From Nymphaea colorata (Eukaryota > Streptophyta > Magnoliopsida > Nymphaeales > Nymphaeaceae), in the NCBI RefSeq assembly GCF_008831285.2, contig NC_045144.1, positions 24,507,716 through 24,571,715 on the forward strand: a DNA stretch of 64,000 nucleotides. The letters are read 5' to 3'. Shown piece by piece: positions 11,835 through 24,554 of the stretch. The position numbers and the translations under genes are program-made. The number at the start of each line of letters is the position of its first letter. Position 1 is the stretch's first letter. Under the pieces are notes generated by a model. The model saw only the letters and a program-made list of their open reading frames with translations, was not told the DNA's origin and did no database searches.

Positions 11835-14140
11835 ATAATAATGCTACTTACAGCCATACATTTCATACAAATATAATGCAACATGTGTGATGGATCCATA
11901 GTATATCATATTGGCCTTTGCAACTGAAGAATGGCACAATCTGGTGCAACACATATGATTCAGGCATAGTGTACCAGATTCGCATCCATAATTTGTGAAT
12001 ACTGTGGCATGTTCTATATCACAATATAAAAACAACTAGCATAATTGGTGTGTGGATTGACCTGTCCTAAGTAGCCATGTGCTCTACTCTATTAGAGTGA
12101 CAGGTCGCTGGGTGTACTGTGCAAAATGCATGTAACATGTATAATAATACCTCATATCCAAAAGATAAATCATAACACAATAACAATATAAAAATTTATC
12201 ATCCTACAAGGCTATATGTACACAAAGCATTCCCATAACCAAAATAGGATACGGTTTAGTGCCAGTTACATTGCCAACTATCACCCTCTATCTTGATAGT
12301 ATCACGATCTTGAGCCACAACCCTTCTGAGGGTGAGTACTCAAAACCAAATAAGAATAAGCATCAGAGATAATTCTAAGTATGGCCTATCCCTAAGGCCA
12401 TCATCCATTTAGACATAAATAACATAGGTAGAACAATGGAGATGCCAACATCTCAGTTATTCCATTTGAGCAATAAATAGTCAACACAACATAGAGTACA
12501 CATTCAAACACATAACTCTATGCACTGAGCGACAATATAAGTTCTGATAGGAATGTAACGCTCCACAAGACTCTTGCGTAGTTTACAATCATCACACACA
12601 ACAATTGAGTCCCTGAAAAACCTAGGGTAACCATATCCAATAAGGCTAAGCTCAATATAGCTACTGCAGCCGCACGACCCATACTCTATGTGGGGATGGG
12701 ATCCTTGCTAGTGGCCTGCGTGACGGCCTCCTTGCTAGTGGCCTGGGTAAGAAGCACTTCATCCATTCTTACAACACGGGCCCTGTGCCACCCACCTAAC
12801 TGCTTTTATAGTGGGTTCGAATAATATCCAATCAATATGATTCATTCATATTAAATCTGGCCTTAGGGCGTTTCCCTAATTTCAGCTCATGCTCAAGTGC
12901 TCAATATCATATCATTAATAAGGAATCAATAAAACATAACAATGCATCAAGAGAATGCATAACTTTTATATATATATACACACACACACATACTCAACTT
13001 ATACACACACACACACACACACACACACATATGGACACACATATACACACGCCCATATCACCAATTAGGCTTGTAATCGTGAAATCATAATCATGTAGCC
13101 ATAGCTAAGCCTGTCTGTCTACACATATGCAGCCCATCAGGCCTCTTATAGATGTCCAACTCACATGTAAATCACAGTCGCACCAATTGCGATTCCAACC
13201 TCTACCTATCAGATATCTAGACTATACCCACATACCATATCATAAGATGCATGTTTAAATAGGATGCAACAAGTCACACAACATGTAAAATCTCAATCCC
13301 TACCCTCTCTAAGGAGAACCACTAAGATATTTCCTAATAATACACTTGTAGCGATCAAACGACACCCACTAGTGCTTCTGGGGCTTGCAAAGTGTCTCGA
13401 AATCGACTAATTCTGCAATCATGCATGCAAGGGCAAAAATGACAAGATAATCATTCCAGTGTGCTCTTGTGTGCACAACAAACTCCAAATGAGACAAGGT
13501 TGATGTTTACACATAAAGAAGTCTAAAACATGCCAAACTTACAACCAATAATGGTGCCTTGCCATGCAAAGGTTGTAGCCCAGGTAAGTATGCCACAACT
13601 CGGCCATGGCCGAGCAGCACCAACCAGCCGTGGGCATCCGCCGGCTACCAACAAAATGGCATGAGCACTTCAAAAACTGTATGGGGTATCTATTATCTTT
13701 CAACATGCAAGATGCATCCGTGAGATCAATTTCTCTAAAAACATGCCCAAAGGGCTAGTTGGAGTTTGTAAATATTCCAATCGGAGTCGTTTTTCACCAA
13801 ACAAAAGATGTCAATATTATATCATATTAAAAAATAATGATTCCTAGAGTATGACTCGAAATTATGCACTAAACGAATCAAAATCAAGTCCAAAAACAAA
13901 AAGAGAAACCCCAAGACACCATACCTGAATTAAACTCTTTTTAACAATTTAGCTTTCAAAAAACTATTAGAAGACTATCCCTGAGGTCACTAGCTTCTTC
14001 CTCTCCCTTAGGCCTTGGATAAAAAGAATCCCTCTTCCAACTCTGTCCTTTTTCTCCCTCTCTCTTATGGTGGGGGATGGAACTCGGCCTCCCCTTTAAT
14101 TGTTTTCCTTTTCAATTGTCATAAACAATTTTCAGATTTT
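11835..14140 (-). repeat. Probable 5' LTR remains of the Gypsy element
   Basis: The sequence directly beyond the primer-binding site should be the 5' LTR. It contains no coding sequence. Its far end has a moderately GC-rich, CT-rich stretch (about 13.98-14.10 kb) that could be promoter-side LTR sequence. No second LTR copy exists in the window to define ends, and the right limit is a guess. A direct duplication 'tccttgctagtggcctg' occurs at about 12700-12745. Confidence 0.3.
12967..13029. repeat. TA/CA microsatellite, interrupted
   Basis: A (TA)n run leads into (CA)n at about 12967-12990, then after a short break a second (CA)n run at about 13002-13029. It lies inside the probable Gypsy LTR. 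Confidence 0.9.
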
Positions 14141-14807
14141 TAAATTTAAACTCAAAAGTTTTAATAACTTCTAATTATGTTTTAGTTTAAATTAGACACA
14201 GATTAATTAAGGTTAGTCAACTTATTAATAAAGCACATTGTAATCATGTGTGACATAATTAACCCGCTTATAAACAAACTTATTAATCCGCTACTAACTC
14301 GTAGTTAAATTCCTTAAGAGTATATGACATTTACAGATAAGCAGTTCACCAGTTTTAAAAACAGCATTTATTTCTTCCAAAATTTGAAATCCAAACTTAC
14401 CAATATGATAATAAGGATAAGTTCATGCAAAAAACATATTAAGTTGACCATTTTTTTTTTATTTCAATAATGTTTCTCCAATAAGGAAAAATGAATGGCT
14501 CTTATATTATCAACATTTTTCATGAAAACAACTTGATTCAAAACATGTTTTATATCAAAATATTTTTAATAAATATGTTAGCATGTTTATAGTTCATTTA
14601 AGATAATCTTTTAGAAAAAAACTAAAGGGTCCGGTTTTATGCCTGGCCTAACTGTCTGGTTTTTACAAATTTCTGAGAGAGAGAGACAGAGAGAGAGATC
14701 AAAAGAATGTGATCTTTGATTTTACCAATGCACTGGTATTAAATCTGATGTACAGTTTTGAACATGAGCTAGTGTATTCATTAGCTAATGATGCCTACTT
14801 GTTGCAG
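14141..14807. other. Intergenic, no gene recognised
   Basis: Very AT-rich sequence with a GA-rich run near 14675-14698. It ends in 'cctacttgttgcag', a good plant 3' splice site directly before the laccase exon relic. Confidence 0.45.
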
Positions 14808-15012
14808 ATTCCTTCAAACTGAGAGTGAGCACTATAAAAATTGTCTTCTCCACAATGTCAATGCAGATCTCAATGATGATCTCTTCTTTAGCATAGCAAA
14901 CCACACTTTCGTTGTGGTGAAAGCTTATGCTACCTATGTGGTGCCTTAAAGAGAGATGTGCTGCTCATAACTCTAGCTCAAGCCACCAACGTCCTCCTCC
15001 AAGGCAAGCCTC
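14808..15012 (+). pseudogene. Laccase exon relic
   Basis: Immediately after a 3' splice-site-like 'ttgttgcag' the plus strand gives SFKLRV and, after a one-base shift, [20 protein letters not shown], then [14 protein letters not shown]. After another shift it gives RDVLLITLAQATNVLLQ. Plant laccases (apoplastic multicopper oxidases, EC 1.10.3.2, lignin and flavonoid polymerisation) read in this order: LRIxNAALNxELFFxIAxHxxTVVxVDAxYVKP, then TDxxxIxPGQTxNVLL. The order, spacing and splice site all fit one internal exon of the second cupredoxin domain. At least two frameshifts and the absence of other exons make it a dead fragment. Its copper ligands lie in other exons. Confidence 0.8.
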
Positions 15013-18000
15013 ACATCTCCAACACTGCTAACATTTTTCAATAACTGGAACCTCTTCTCCCTTGTTCCATATTTGCTTACCTCTTGATTTTCCAATGATA
15101 AAAAAATGTACACACAAGAATGCATAGAAGCAGGTCAACTTACAAGCTGCTTGGCTGTAACACCACATTGGATTCTACTAATATTAACAATCCTATCCAT
15201 CTTAAATTTTCTCAGATAACAATATGACAACAGAAATTCAGAATTACCCAACAATTATTAGAAGAAGTACCAAAGGCATGTCAACATAGTAGTCTATATG
15301 CTTGAAAACAAGCATCAAATGATGGACAGGTAACATCTGCTGCCACTTGGGTCCCATTCATCAGGCATAAGGGGCTGGTACAATGTTAGCCATGGACTTT
15401 AACTTTATCAGCCGCAGTTGCAAATTTTTTTATGAGCCTTATGTGAAGGTACAAGAACCTTGAACTATTTATATTAAAAATTTACCACAATATTTGCCCA
15501 TTTCTATTATGTAAGTGCATAGGACATGCATATCATGTTCAAAATGCAAGCATTAGTGTCCTTTGAAAAGTAAGATTTCCTAGGAACTGCCACAGGTTCT
15601 TACACTAAAGATAGGTCAAAACAATTGCACTAAGCATGCTGAAAAACATGCTGAAGCCACATAGGTCTAGAATGCTGACCCAAAAAAATTGTCTCCGTAA
15701 ACATTTCTCTTATTTTTAGGAAAGTCTTGCCAATTGACTCCTCATCTATGACACTCAGTGTAATTGGCTGCACAGAGTATGAAAATCATGTAAGACATCT
15801 TCAAATGCAGATGGAATTGACTATCGTAGTTGACATAGTATAGTTGTTACTAGGTTGTACACCCCTCCTGTAGGGTACAGACTGACTCACTTAAATATCA
15901 AGATCTCAAGTTCAACTCTGCATCAAATTATAAGCAGAAGTAAATACAAAACCGAAATTAACCTGTATGTTTAAAGAGGGTAAGTATAAACATTCTGACA
16001 TAAAAATATTAGAAATTTGTTGAGTTAGATTGCAAGGAGTAATAACTTCCTATTTTAATTATTTCTAAGTACCTGTTTTACAACATTGGGAATGGATAAG
16101 AAGAATTTACCATGATATGGGGAATAGCTCAGAGTCTCATACAAGTATAATTATGGATTTAAATTTGCATGATTCAACCAACTGTGCTTTCATAATCTCA
16201 TAATGTTTGTGTATTAAGAACTAGAACTTTGAGATATATCTCACCATAGGTTTCACTCTTAATCTACAATTTAGTCCTCCTGGCGTTAACGTTCGTTTTG
16301 AGGTTGGTAAATGTCTGTTCCCTTTGGTGAATAGATATAAACTTATGAAATAATGCAAGGGAGTCTTTAGAAGGGTGAGTAGAATAGCCTGGATGCCTTT
16401 TGTAATTGTTCTACCATTGAAGATAATTATGTTTTCCTGAGTGTGAGGATTCAGTTTTAGCTGTGTACCTTAATTTTTAGCCCCAACATTAAAAGTCATG
16501 TAAGGCTGTCTGAGTTAAGCATACATAATTCATATTAGATGGAACCACAAAAAAAGGTACCCATGCAAGTCCAAATAAGGGTAGGCATTGTATGGCAACG
16601 AAAGTGCAACTACATGTTAATTTACACTTTGATTCAAGGCCAATTTCTACTAACATTGGACATATGAAAATCTGTCAAGACCAATTTCACATGTCAAAAA
16701 AAAATATGAGATTGAGTTGTGAGATAGTCATTCAAGTTAAGGAATAATTCTCATGAATATGCACCTTGAGAGCCAAGGAAACTTCCATCATTTAAGAGGG
16801 AAAAAAGATGGATACTTGAACTACATAGAATTCTAAATGGGTCACTCTTGCAAAGGAAAAAGCTTAGCCTCATATACCTTCCACCAGGTTTTTCAACTTG
16901 TATGAGTTTCTAAAATCATACACTACAGAACAATCTATGAAAATGCAAGAAAGGTATATCTACCCACAGAAATAAACCCATCTTGACACAACTCTATTAG
17001 AAGGGATTCGACTACTAAAATGAAGAAAAAGGAACAGAGAAAGAGGAAACAATACCATGTTTTTGTGATAATGGCCATGGTACTATCAAACCTTCCTCAA
17101 AGGCATAGTTTATGATAAATCACACAATATTTTTAATATATGCTGGGTTCACAATGTTCCCAAGGACACAAGAACCTTGACATGGGCCAGGGCATACTCA
17201 ACCACCAAATTATGGAAGATTATTTCTCTCCAAATGCCTAACAAATGGTTCTCTGTAGTAGTTTTAGTAGTAAAACTCATTGAACTTAGGAACTTTGTTT
17301 GAAAGGAGGCACCCAGTTGTTTCCTATAAATTCAAAATGTAGAAAATAATTGTCTGAATAGAGAGAGACAGACCATTTGTTTCTTGTAATATCATAGAAA
17401 AAAGCACAAGTAAAGCCACATGTTAGCCATGTTGCTAGTGCAAAAGGAAAAGAGGAAGAAACAATGCAAAAGTAAAGCCAAATGTTAGCCATGTTGCTAT
17501 TATTATAAAAAGGAATCAATCCAACCAGATGGTTGCTAGTTTCCACCTCTATTATCAAACAACGAAGCTCTTTTTAACGTTTGATAGAATGGTCAAAGTA
17601 ACTAAGCTTCTAAGACTCTCTCTGGCTTAATGGTTAATGCAAAAGCCAATCTTTATTGCCAACGCTTTTCTTCTTAGCTTTTTTGCAAGGAGAAACTTGA
17701 CACCTCTTTCTTCAGTTTTTGCTGTCAGATGCTCATATAAGTAATAAAGCATGGCAACCATATGGGTGTGAAACTAATACCTATGTCAAGGGAACAAAAT
17801 TATCTATGAATGTGGCAAATTAAGCTTGTCAAAGGAGAAACTAGGTGTTAGTTGGAAGAACCTAGTAATTTATCAACAACTGACTACAAATAATAACATT
17901 ATCTGATCCATTTTTTGCCAAAGAAAAAGTTAAAAGTGTTATTTGTCTTCAAAAGGCTAGCGATCATGAAGGCATTCTACGATTGTACCATTGTGATGCT

Positions 18001-19719
18001 CTCCAATCTTCATTCTGTGAGAGTTGATTGAATTAAAATAGGACAAGTTAACGTATATTTTAGGTCAAGACATTACAAGTAGAAAACCAAGTCTACAAAA
18101 AATTAAATATGAGACCAGTTATAACAAGCAATTTCATGTAACTGACCGTGCAAAGTTCAAAGGAGCTTCAAAATGCTGATTAATATGAATCTACTAACAT
18201 TTTCTTCATTCAAGGAGTTGGTGCTGCAATAGACTAAATGTTTACATTCCTTCTTTGCCTATTGTGACCATCTCGGTGTTTCTTACAGTCCTCCTTTACA
18301 TGTTATTTCCCAATCCCTAGAACATTACCCAAATGTTGTAGTGTGTGTGTGTACATATATATATTTCCTAACTTTCTACTAGGAACCACAAATCACATAA
18401 GGCATCATATGCAAAGAGACATTTACTCTAAATAGGAAACATTATGTCATTCTTGTCTTCTACTCTAAATAGGTTGCTCAGAAATGAATTTTTTTTATCC
18501 TTCTCAGAGATGTGCAACAAGTGACACAGCTTCTTTGCTACTAGGATTAGACATTTATGTCAATGCTAGGGAACAAAGAGACATAAAAAATGTCTTCAAT
18601 GTGTCCACATGTTTTCAGTAACCAACATATTCATTGATATGTTTAACTTTGTATCTCAAGCACCCACGAATATTATGTCCCTTCATAAAAAACAAACTAG
18701 CTCCAATGTACCAGAACCACATAATGTTTTAACAAAGAAAAACATTACACTTCCATAATACTTCATGCTTCTATTAATTTTACACAGTTAAAGTTTGTCC
18801 TCATTGTTGCATCGAATAATGCATGCATTTATTCAGCATTCAGCTGAAGATACACATTGGATCTATGAATGTCTTATCAAAATGATGATTTGCCTACGTA
18901 TATTGGTACTGTAGTGGAAGAAAAGTAAAGTGCATGTGTCTCATTGCAAAACAAGAGTTAAACAACTAAACTATGGGAAAAAAGTGGAATTTACAAATAA
19001 AAAACATGAAATTTCAGCCACTATATTAAATCTAAGTTTGAAACCAACTGAAAAAATACTGGAGTAAGTACAAGTGAATCTAGCTAACTCGTGCATCTAT
19101 TATCACTCAAAGGATTGTGAATAAGCATAACATTGTTAAATTTAATATGTCATCCAAATTATAGCATTCTTAAATTATTGGTCCCGACAAATGGTCATAA
19201 GAGAGTGACATGAAATCCTTCTCTTTATGACTACTGTTATCACCCTAAATTTCTTTAAAAAAGATTGTATTTCATTTTCACTCAAACGAAAATCTCAATT
19301 ATTTTATTTGGATTTAATTTTGGGGCTTTAAGCCCGACCCTAAACTCAAAACAAACTTTCATATCTTTATCTAAGTCCAATTCATGACGACTTGATCCAA
19401 AAAAAATCTCTAGACCCATGTTCGAGTTCAAATGCAGGATTCAAATCCAAAAGCCAACTCTTGGATCCAAATTAGATCCAAAATCCAAGTTTACATTCAA
19501 ATCGAGAATTCCAAACTCAAATTCCAAGGCAGATATACAAAAATGACAGAATTTGATGCTATTGAGTGCCATGCGCACATGCACGAACCTTCCCTTTGTT
19601 TTCTATCTTTCGTCCTGGCATCGAGACATGTTTTTGTAGCTTAAATCACTCACTAGAATGCATTTGGCGACCAATCAAACCCAATCCAGATTTAAAATGA
19701 GGCCAGAGTCAATCAAGAC
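15013..19719. other. Long intergenic stretch, no gene recognised
   Basis: About 4.7 kb of AT-rich sequence on which I recognise no gene, tRNA or transposon domain on either strand. A 90-codon minus-strand open frame at 17286-17558 resembles nothing known. 'aaagcca.atgttagccatgttgct' occurs twice in tandem (from about 17411 and 17473). At 19250-19560 there is GATCCAAA/TTCAAATCC-type simple text similar to that near 200-350. A CA/TA run is at 18340-18365. Confidence 0.5.
17405..17500. repeat. Short direct duplication, about 62-bp period
   Basis: 'agtaaagcca' followed by 'atgttagccatgttgct' occurs at about 17409 and 17471, separated by AG-rich sequence. Confidence 0.75.
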
Positions 19720-19877
19720 GGGTTACATGATTTCTTGCTCAATCAAAAGCTTCGACTTCAATTACTTGCTCCTAAAAGTCCTACACAAGTTGAATCTTCA
19801 GCAACTGCCTTTTTTTACTCAATGAGGAGGCCATGGTGGTCGTGGAAACTATAGTGGCCATGGGGCAAATAGTGGCC

Positions 19878-19885
19878 GTAGCCGC
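19878..19885. repeat. Left 8-bp target-site duplication of the hAT element
   Basis: GTAGCCGC here pairs with GTAGCCAT at 22901-22908 (6 of 8 bases). Removing the insert and one copy restores a continuous gag frame, and eight bases is the size produced by hAT transposases. Confidence 0.75.
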
Positions 19886-21546
19886 TAGGCCTGGGCATCG
19901 GGCAAGGCCAGCCCATTTATTCAGTGCCGTTAAGGGCCCGGGTTTGAATCAGATCGGCCCACTACCCGGCCCGCTACCCAGCACGCTACCCGGCCCGTCT
20001 ATTATCGGGCCGGGCCGGGCCAGGCTGGGTACCAGGTCTGGTCAACCACATCCGAGGCTCAACCCTGCCCGTTCTGTTAACTGCCCCCGTTGGGCCGGGT
20101 TGGGCCGAGCCGGGCTGGGTCCATATAGGCTTTAGAAAAATAAAGCTAAACTTTTAAATTGCTTTTTGTTAATATAGTGGTTAATATCGACTTGTATAGG
20201 CCCGACTTGTTAGACTACCTGCCGACAAGATATATGCTTACATATCAAAGAATATTTTACCCAAATTTTGACAGCAGGAAGGACTTTGTCCACTGCATTG
20301 GCGACTGGAAATCTGACACAATAAAAAGAAAAGATTGGACATTGCACAATTTATATCCATCGTACGAGCAGAATGAGATATTGTGCATCAAAAGAACATT
20401 AAAAAGCGATATTCTGCATCTGATATTCTTTCACCTTTTTCTTTCAATTTTCCACATCAAAACTTGAAAGTTCACACTAATATCACCACCACCATCATTT
20501 GCTAAACATGGTCAATCATCAACAAAAACAGCAACATCAAATGGATATCAATCATTATGTGTGCCATATCGACAACTTATCTATCATGCAGCACACAACA
20601 CATCATATGCTCAACAACACCAGCAACCACCAAGGTCCATCAGCACACCACACATCAAACAGCAGCCATCATGATCATTTGATTCATTGGCCATCACATT
20701 TATAACTAACATTAATTACCAGATCGCAGCAGAAACTAAAACTGGCAAAAAAACATAAAGATAAAAAAGGAGTTTGAAAATCAAAGTAAACATCTTCAGA
20801 GTCCATTAACAACCTTGAAATGTCCACTGCAATTTAACTTGAATTTGAAATGTTAATAAAAATTAACAAGTGCTTGTCTGCATAGAATACTAAACATTAA
20901 TTAAAAAAATTACCATGATAATCATGCATTGGATTAACTTTTCTTGTCATAATGGTGCTCTGCATCATGAGAACTGCAACAGATATTAATTTAAGCATAC
21001 TACTATGTTAATATGTAAAATAAATTAGATTGAACTATGAATATCTTACATTTCACACAAGTTGTGGCATGCACATGCATATTATTAGTTACTGCTTATG
21101 GAAATTGGATCCCAAGAACCTGCTGCACTAACTCTTTTAAATGTATATGCTCAATGAAGAGGAAATGAGATAAGCAAAAGATTAAAAAGAAATTCAGACA
21201 CGTTATCGGCATTCTTTTACACCTATGATAATGAAAAAAGATAAAATAGAAAAATTCAGGTGCAGATATAACATGGAGAAGTTTCATCTTCCCTTATGCT
21301 TTGATCTCATAGAAAATTTAACCAATAAATCTAATATATGAGAATTCTCAAATGATAACTGTCCTAAAAAATGGATAACTTACATAATGTAAAAGTTCTA
21401 CAATAATGAAATAATGTAGCAAAAAGAAACACAATAGAGAAAAAGACAACACAAGAATTTGAGTAAACATACAAATTGCCACAAAACAGCTTGCTTGATC
21501 AGGATAGTAAGCACTATACAGAATCGGAGTTCAGGAATAGTTTTCG

Positions 21547-21660
21547 TCCAACATAATTTGGAAATAGTGTTTACCGTCAGGACCAGTAATCTTCACTCTT
21601 CGGTAGTCCTTGGGCATAAAATGTAGGCCAGGAAAGCACATGTAGATCCTTTCAAATAGG
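21547..21660 (-). other. Exon-like block inside the hAT element, terminal exon candidate
   Basis: The minus strand reads IYMCFPGLHFMPKDYRRVKI, then TGPDGKHYFQIMLDENYS and a TGA. The composition is protein-like and the frame is fully open, unlike the surrounding AT-rich text. I do not recognise the family. It lies downstream, on the same strand, of two other exon-like blocks with canonical splice sites (22325-22373 and 22495-22650), which suggests a captured host gene fragment of at least three exons. Confidence 0.4.
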
Positions 21661-22316
21661 AAAATGTTTCAAAATTACAAATAAATTATCAGGTGATATA
21701 TGTTGTCAATACATCCATGTTAACTACAAAATAAGCGTGAGAAGGAAAAATATGCAATAGTGTGAAGAACATGAAATGCAGAGCACGTCTGGCTCTTGGA
21801 GTATGTCATATGCATATATCAATCTGCCCAACATACCCATTGTGTGCATGCAAATGCATATTATTAGTTACTACTTATGGAAATCGGATCCCAAAAACCA
21901 GCTGCAGGAAATGATAATCTGTAGTTGAAGCATGAGTTCAAAGCATTCATCTATGTGTGTGTGAATGTGCACAACATGCAAGCTAAGGCAGCTACAGATG
22001 GAAGACTTGCACTTGAATTATGCCAAGAGGTGAGCAATATCAGCGACAATCTATTCCAGTGCTGAAACAACAGGTTGCATACCACAAATGTGCCAAAAAA
22101 ACAAACAGATGTATCGAAAGAGACAGATGAACCAAAAAAAAAAAAAGAAACAAATGTACCGAAAGAAACATATGATCCAAAAAGAAAATGGCAAGAAACA
22201 GATATTGAAAAAACAAAACTAACATATATAGGAAGGAAGGAAGATCTAAAAACTGATGGAAAAGAAAACAGAGGACAAACGAAAGACGGGAACATTAAGC
22301 CATATCAAGTATTTAC

Positions 22317-22373
22317 CTCTTCCTCAGCTACGCGATTGAAAAGATCCGAATTAGCCAAAAGTTCCATTGGTAC
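22317..22373 (-). other. Exon-like block inside the hAT element, internal exon candidate
   Basis: On the minus strand 'cggtagtttcag' (3' splice-site-like) is followed by a frame reading VPMELLANSDLFNR and then, apart from one alternative register, AEEE before 'gtaaatac' (5' splice-site-like). Both borders obey the AG/GT rule. The product is unknown. Confidence 0.4.
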
Positions 22374-22494
22374 CTGAAACTACCGAAGGCAAAACCAATC
22401 AGCACCATTTTGGGTGACTCATTTGGGTGTTCCAAAAAAGTGCCAAAGAGAGCTAGAGGGAGAGGAAGAGCAAAAGACAAAGAGAAGGATCTTA

Positions 22495-22680
22495 CCTGCT
22501 GCGATGGGAGGTGAAGAGTGGCCCCAACGCTTGTTAGTCCAACATACAAGCCATGAGGTGTGCCAGTGGTGGACTGGAGATCGATGGTGAAGGTGGTTGA
22601 CCAGTGGTGCGGCGACGGTGGTGGCGCCAGGGTTACTTAATGCACAACTTTCTTTTATTCAAAAACCAAAACCCTAAATC
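22495..22680 (-). other. 5' exon-like block inside the hAT element
   Basis: The minus strand begins with a leader-like stretch containing 'aaccctggcgccaccaccgt' and continues in an open frame ending HLPSQQ before 'gtaagatcc', a strong 5' splice site. The block is much more GC-rich than its surroundings and lies just inside the GC-rich subterminal zone. It fits a captured first exon with some 5' UTR. No family was recognised. Confidence 0.35.
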
Positions 22681-22900
22681 CCCACTGTAAAAGTTTTAAG
22701 TTGCTCTTGAATCCATTATCTACCCCTAACGGGCCCCAATGGGCCCATTAGCTTAACCCGGACTGGGCCCATTATGATGTCGGCCTGGGTCGGGCACAAT
22801 GGGATAAAGCCCGATAGACCAAAACAAATACCCGGACCCGGGTCCGGACTAGGCCTGGTCCCGGGTACCTGGTGGTGGCCCGGCCTGCTGCCCAGGCTTA

Positions 22901-22908
22901 GTAGCCAT
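22901..22908. repeat. Right 8-bp target-site duplication of the hAT element
   Basis: GTAGCCAT, partner of GTAGCCGC at 19878-19885. Reading on from here resumes the Copia gag frame without a shift. Confidence 0.75.
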
Positions 22909-24300
22909 GGAAGGAATTCTTACCCTGCTGGACGAAGCTCTCAAGGGTAAAAGAATTCAGAAAATCAGCAGGTTATATGTCAATTTTGTGGGGCTAGAAA
23001 TCATACTATGCAAACGTGCTATGACATACCTAAGGCCTTTATGGCCATGGCTCTAAACGGAGGTTGCAACAATGCTTGGTACCCTGATAGTGGTGCGACC
23101 CACCATGTGGCTCATTCTCAATTCAATCTCTCATTCCTTTTAGTTAATGAATGCAATGTTATCTCTCATTTTACAAAAGACAACAATTGCTTGGTGAAAT
23201 TTGATGCTAATGGATTTGTTGTTAGAGATTTGCTGACAGGGGCAGCTCTTTTCAAGGGAAAAACTAAGGATGGTTTATACATATGGACTAATGAAGCCAG
23301 CAAAGGATCCAAGCGTGCTCTTATTGTGCAACATTCTAGAAGTCTTCCAGTCAACCTTTGGCACCAACAATTGGGTCATTCTCACTTGAAGACATTGAAT
23401 TTACTAAGAAAAATAATTACGTGCCTTTGAATGATAGTATACTTGATTTCTGTTCTAGTAGTGTCTTGACTAAAATGCACTGACTGCCATTTGCCTTTAA
23501 TTTAAGTACTAGCATTCATACACTTCATTTACTTCATGCCGATGTTTGGGGACCTACCCCAACATGCTCTAGAGAAGGCTACAAATGTTATCTATTGATT
23601 GTGGATGGCTTTTCACATTTTAGTTGGATTTTTCCCCTTGTTAGAAAATCTGACATGCTTCCATGCTTTCAAAATTTTAAGATGCTTGTGGAAAAGCAAT
23701 TGGGACATGAGATAAAAAAAATTTCATAGCAATTTTGGTAGCGAATTTCTAAGCAATGATTTCTCAAATTTTCTCAGCTCAAATGGAATAAAAAGATGGC
23801 TTTCTTGCCACCACACGCCTTAACAAAATGGCGTTGTGGAGAGAAAACATCTTCATGTTGTTGAGACCAACTTAAGAATGATGGTTCATGCATCTCTTCC
23901 TCAACATTTTTGAGTTGACTCTTTTAGAACAACAATTCACATCATCAATCGATTGCCTAGTTCAAAACTCGAAAATAAGTCTCCATTTGAAATTGTTTTC
24001 AAAGCTACCCCTCAATATGATTATTTTCAAGTTTTTGGATGTACATGCTATCCCTTTCTTGTGCCATATAGAGAGTCCAAACTCTCTCCAAAATCCAAAG
24101 CATGTGCCTTTCTTGGCCATGAGACATGTCATAAGGGATACATATGTTTGGTTCCCATTACTAACATGACCTTTATTAGCAGACATGTTGTTTTCAATGA
24201 GACCAATTTTTTATTTCATGGATGTGGTTCTCCAACCACTGAAATGGATGTTTGGAAAATGGATTTCCAATAATCTAGACATGCCTTCAGTTCAAACTAA
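22909..24300 (+). pseudogene. Copia A gag C-terminus, protease and integrase
   Basis: After the hAT insert the frame gives a CCHC zinc knuckle (CQFCGARNHTMQTC, near 22986), then AWYPDSGATHHVAHS with the protease Asp-Ser-Gly (near 23080). The rest of protease is largely deleted: the text jumps to a stretch ending in DNNCLVKFDANGF. The GAG-pre-integrase zinc motif follows (LWHQQLGHSHLKTLNLLRK, near 23370). The integrase core is recognisable by VWGPTPTCSREGYKCYLLIV and DGFSHFSW (about 23540-23630), and its C-terminal part by FGCTCYPFLVPYRESKLSPK (about 24033). Frameshifts and stops separate the blocks, for example near 23430, 23730 and 24275. In a live element these parts process the polyprotein and insert cDNA. 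Confidence 0.9.
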
Positions 24301-24554
24301 AAAATAAGACAACTCCAAGAAAGCTGATCTGATCCAAATGGATCCAAATATATAGTCATACCCAGTCCAAATTTATGGGAAGAAGATCAGACTGAAAACA
24401 ACCAGTCGACAAATTCAATTGATAAAAGTCATACTTATGAGATTCAAGAAAATGCTATTGATCAATCTCCTCCAAATCTCACCATTGATGTCTCAAGTAG
24501 GACTCACCCATGATCACAAGGTCTCATGATGGAACTAGGTGACCCAAGGTTTAC

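Larger units (their letters stand above)
19886..22900. mobile_element. hAT-type non-autonomous DNA transposon nested in Copia A gag (3,015 bp)
   Basis: The left end reads TAGGCCTGGGCATCGGG and the right end is ...TGCCCAGGCTTA, so the outer 12 bp form terminal inverted repeats with one mismatch (taggcctgggca / taagcctgggca). An 8-bp target-site duplication flanks it. Both subterminal zones (about 19895-20125 and 22725-22890) are GC-rich, with repeated GGGCC/CCCGG words, unlike the AT-rich centre; this is common in plant hAT elements. I saw no transposase (no BED finger or hATC dimerisation domain). On the minus strand the right half has exon-like blocks with splice sites, listed separately, so it looks like a gene-capturing element. 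A word around 'gcatattattagttact' plus flanks is repeated at about 21068 and 21842. Confidence 0.85.

Noticed and set aside
19833-20135. A 100-codon plus-strand open frame rich in Gly, Pro and Arg
   Set aside because: It begins in Copia gag and runs into the GC-rich subterminal repeats of the hAT element; the frame is a product of the GGGCC/CCCGG text.
22075-22377. A 100-codon plus-strand open frame rich in Lys, Thr and Glu inside the hAT element
   Set aside because: The composition follows an A-rich stretch, and the gene-like signals with splice borders are on the other strand.
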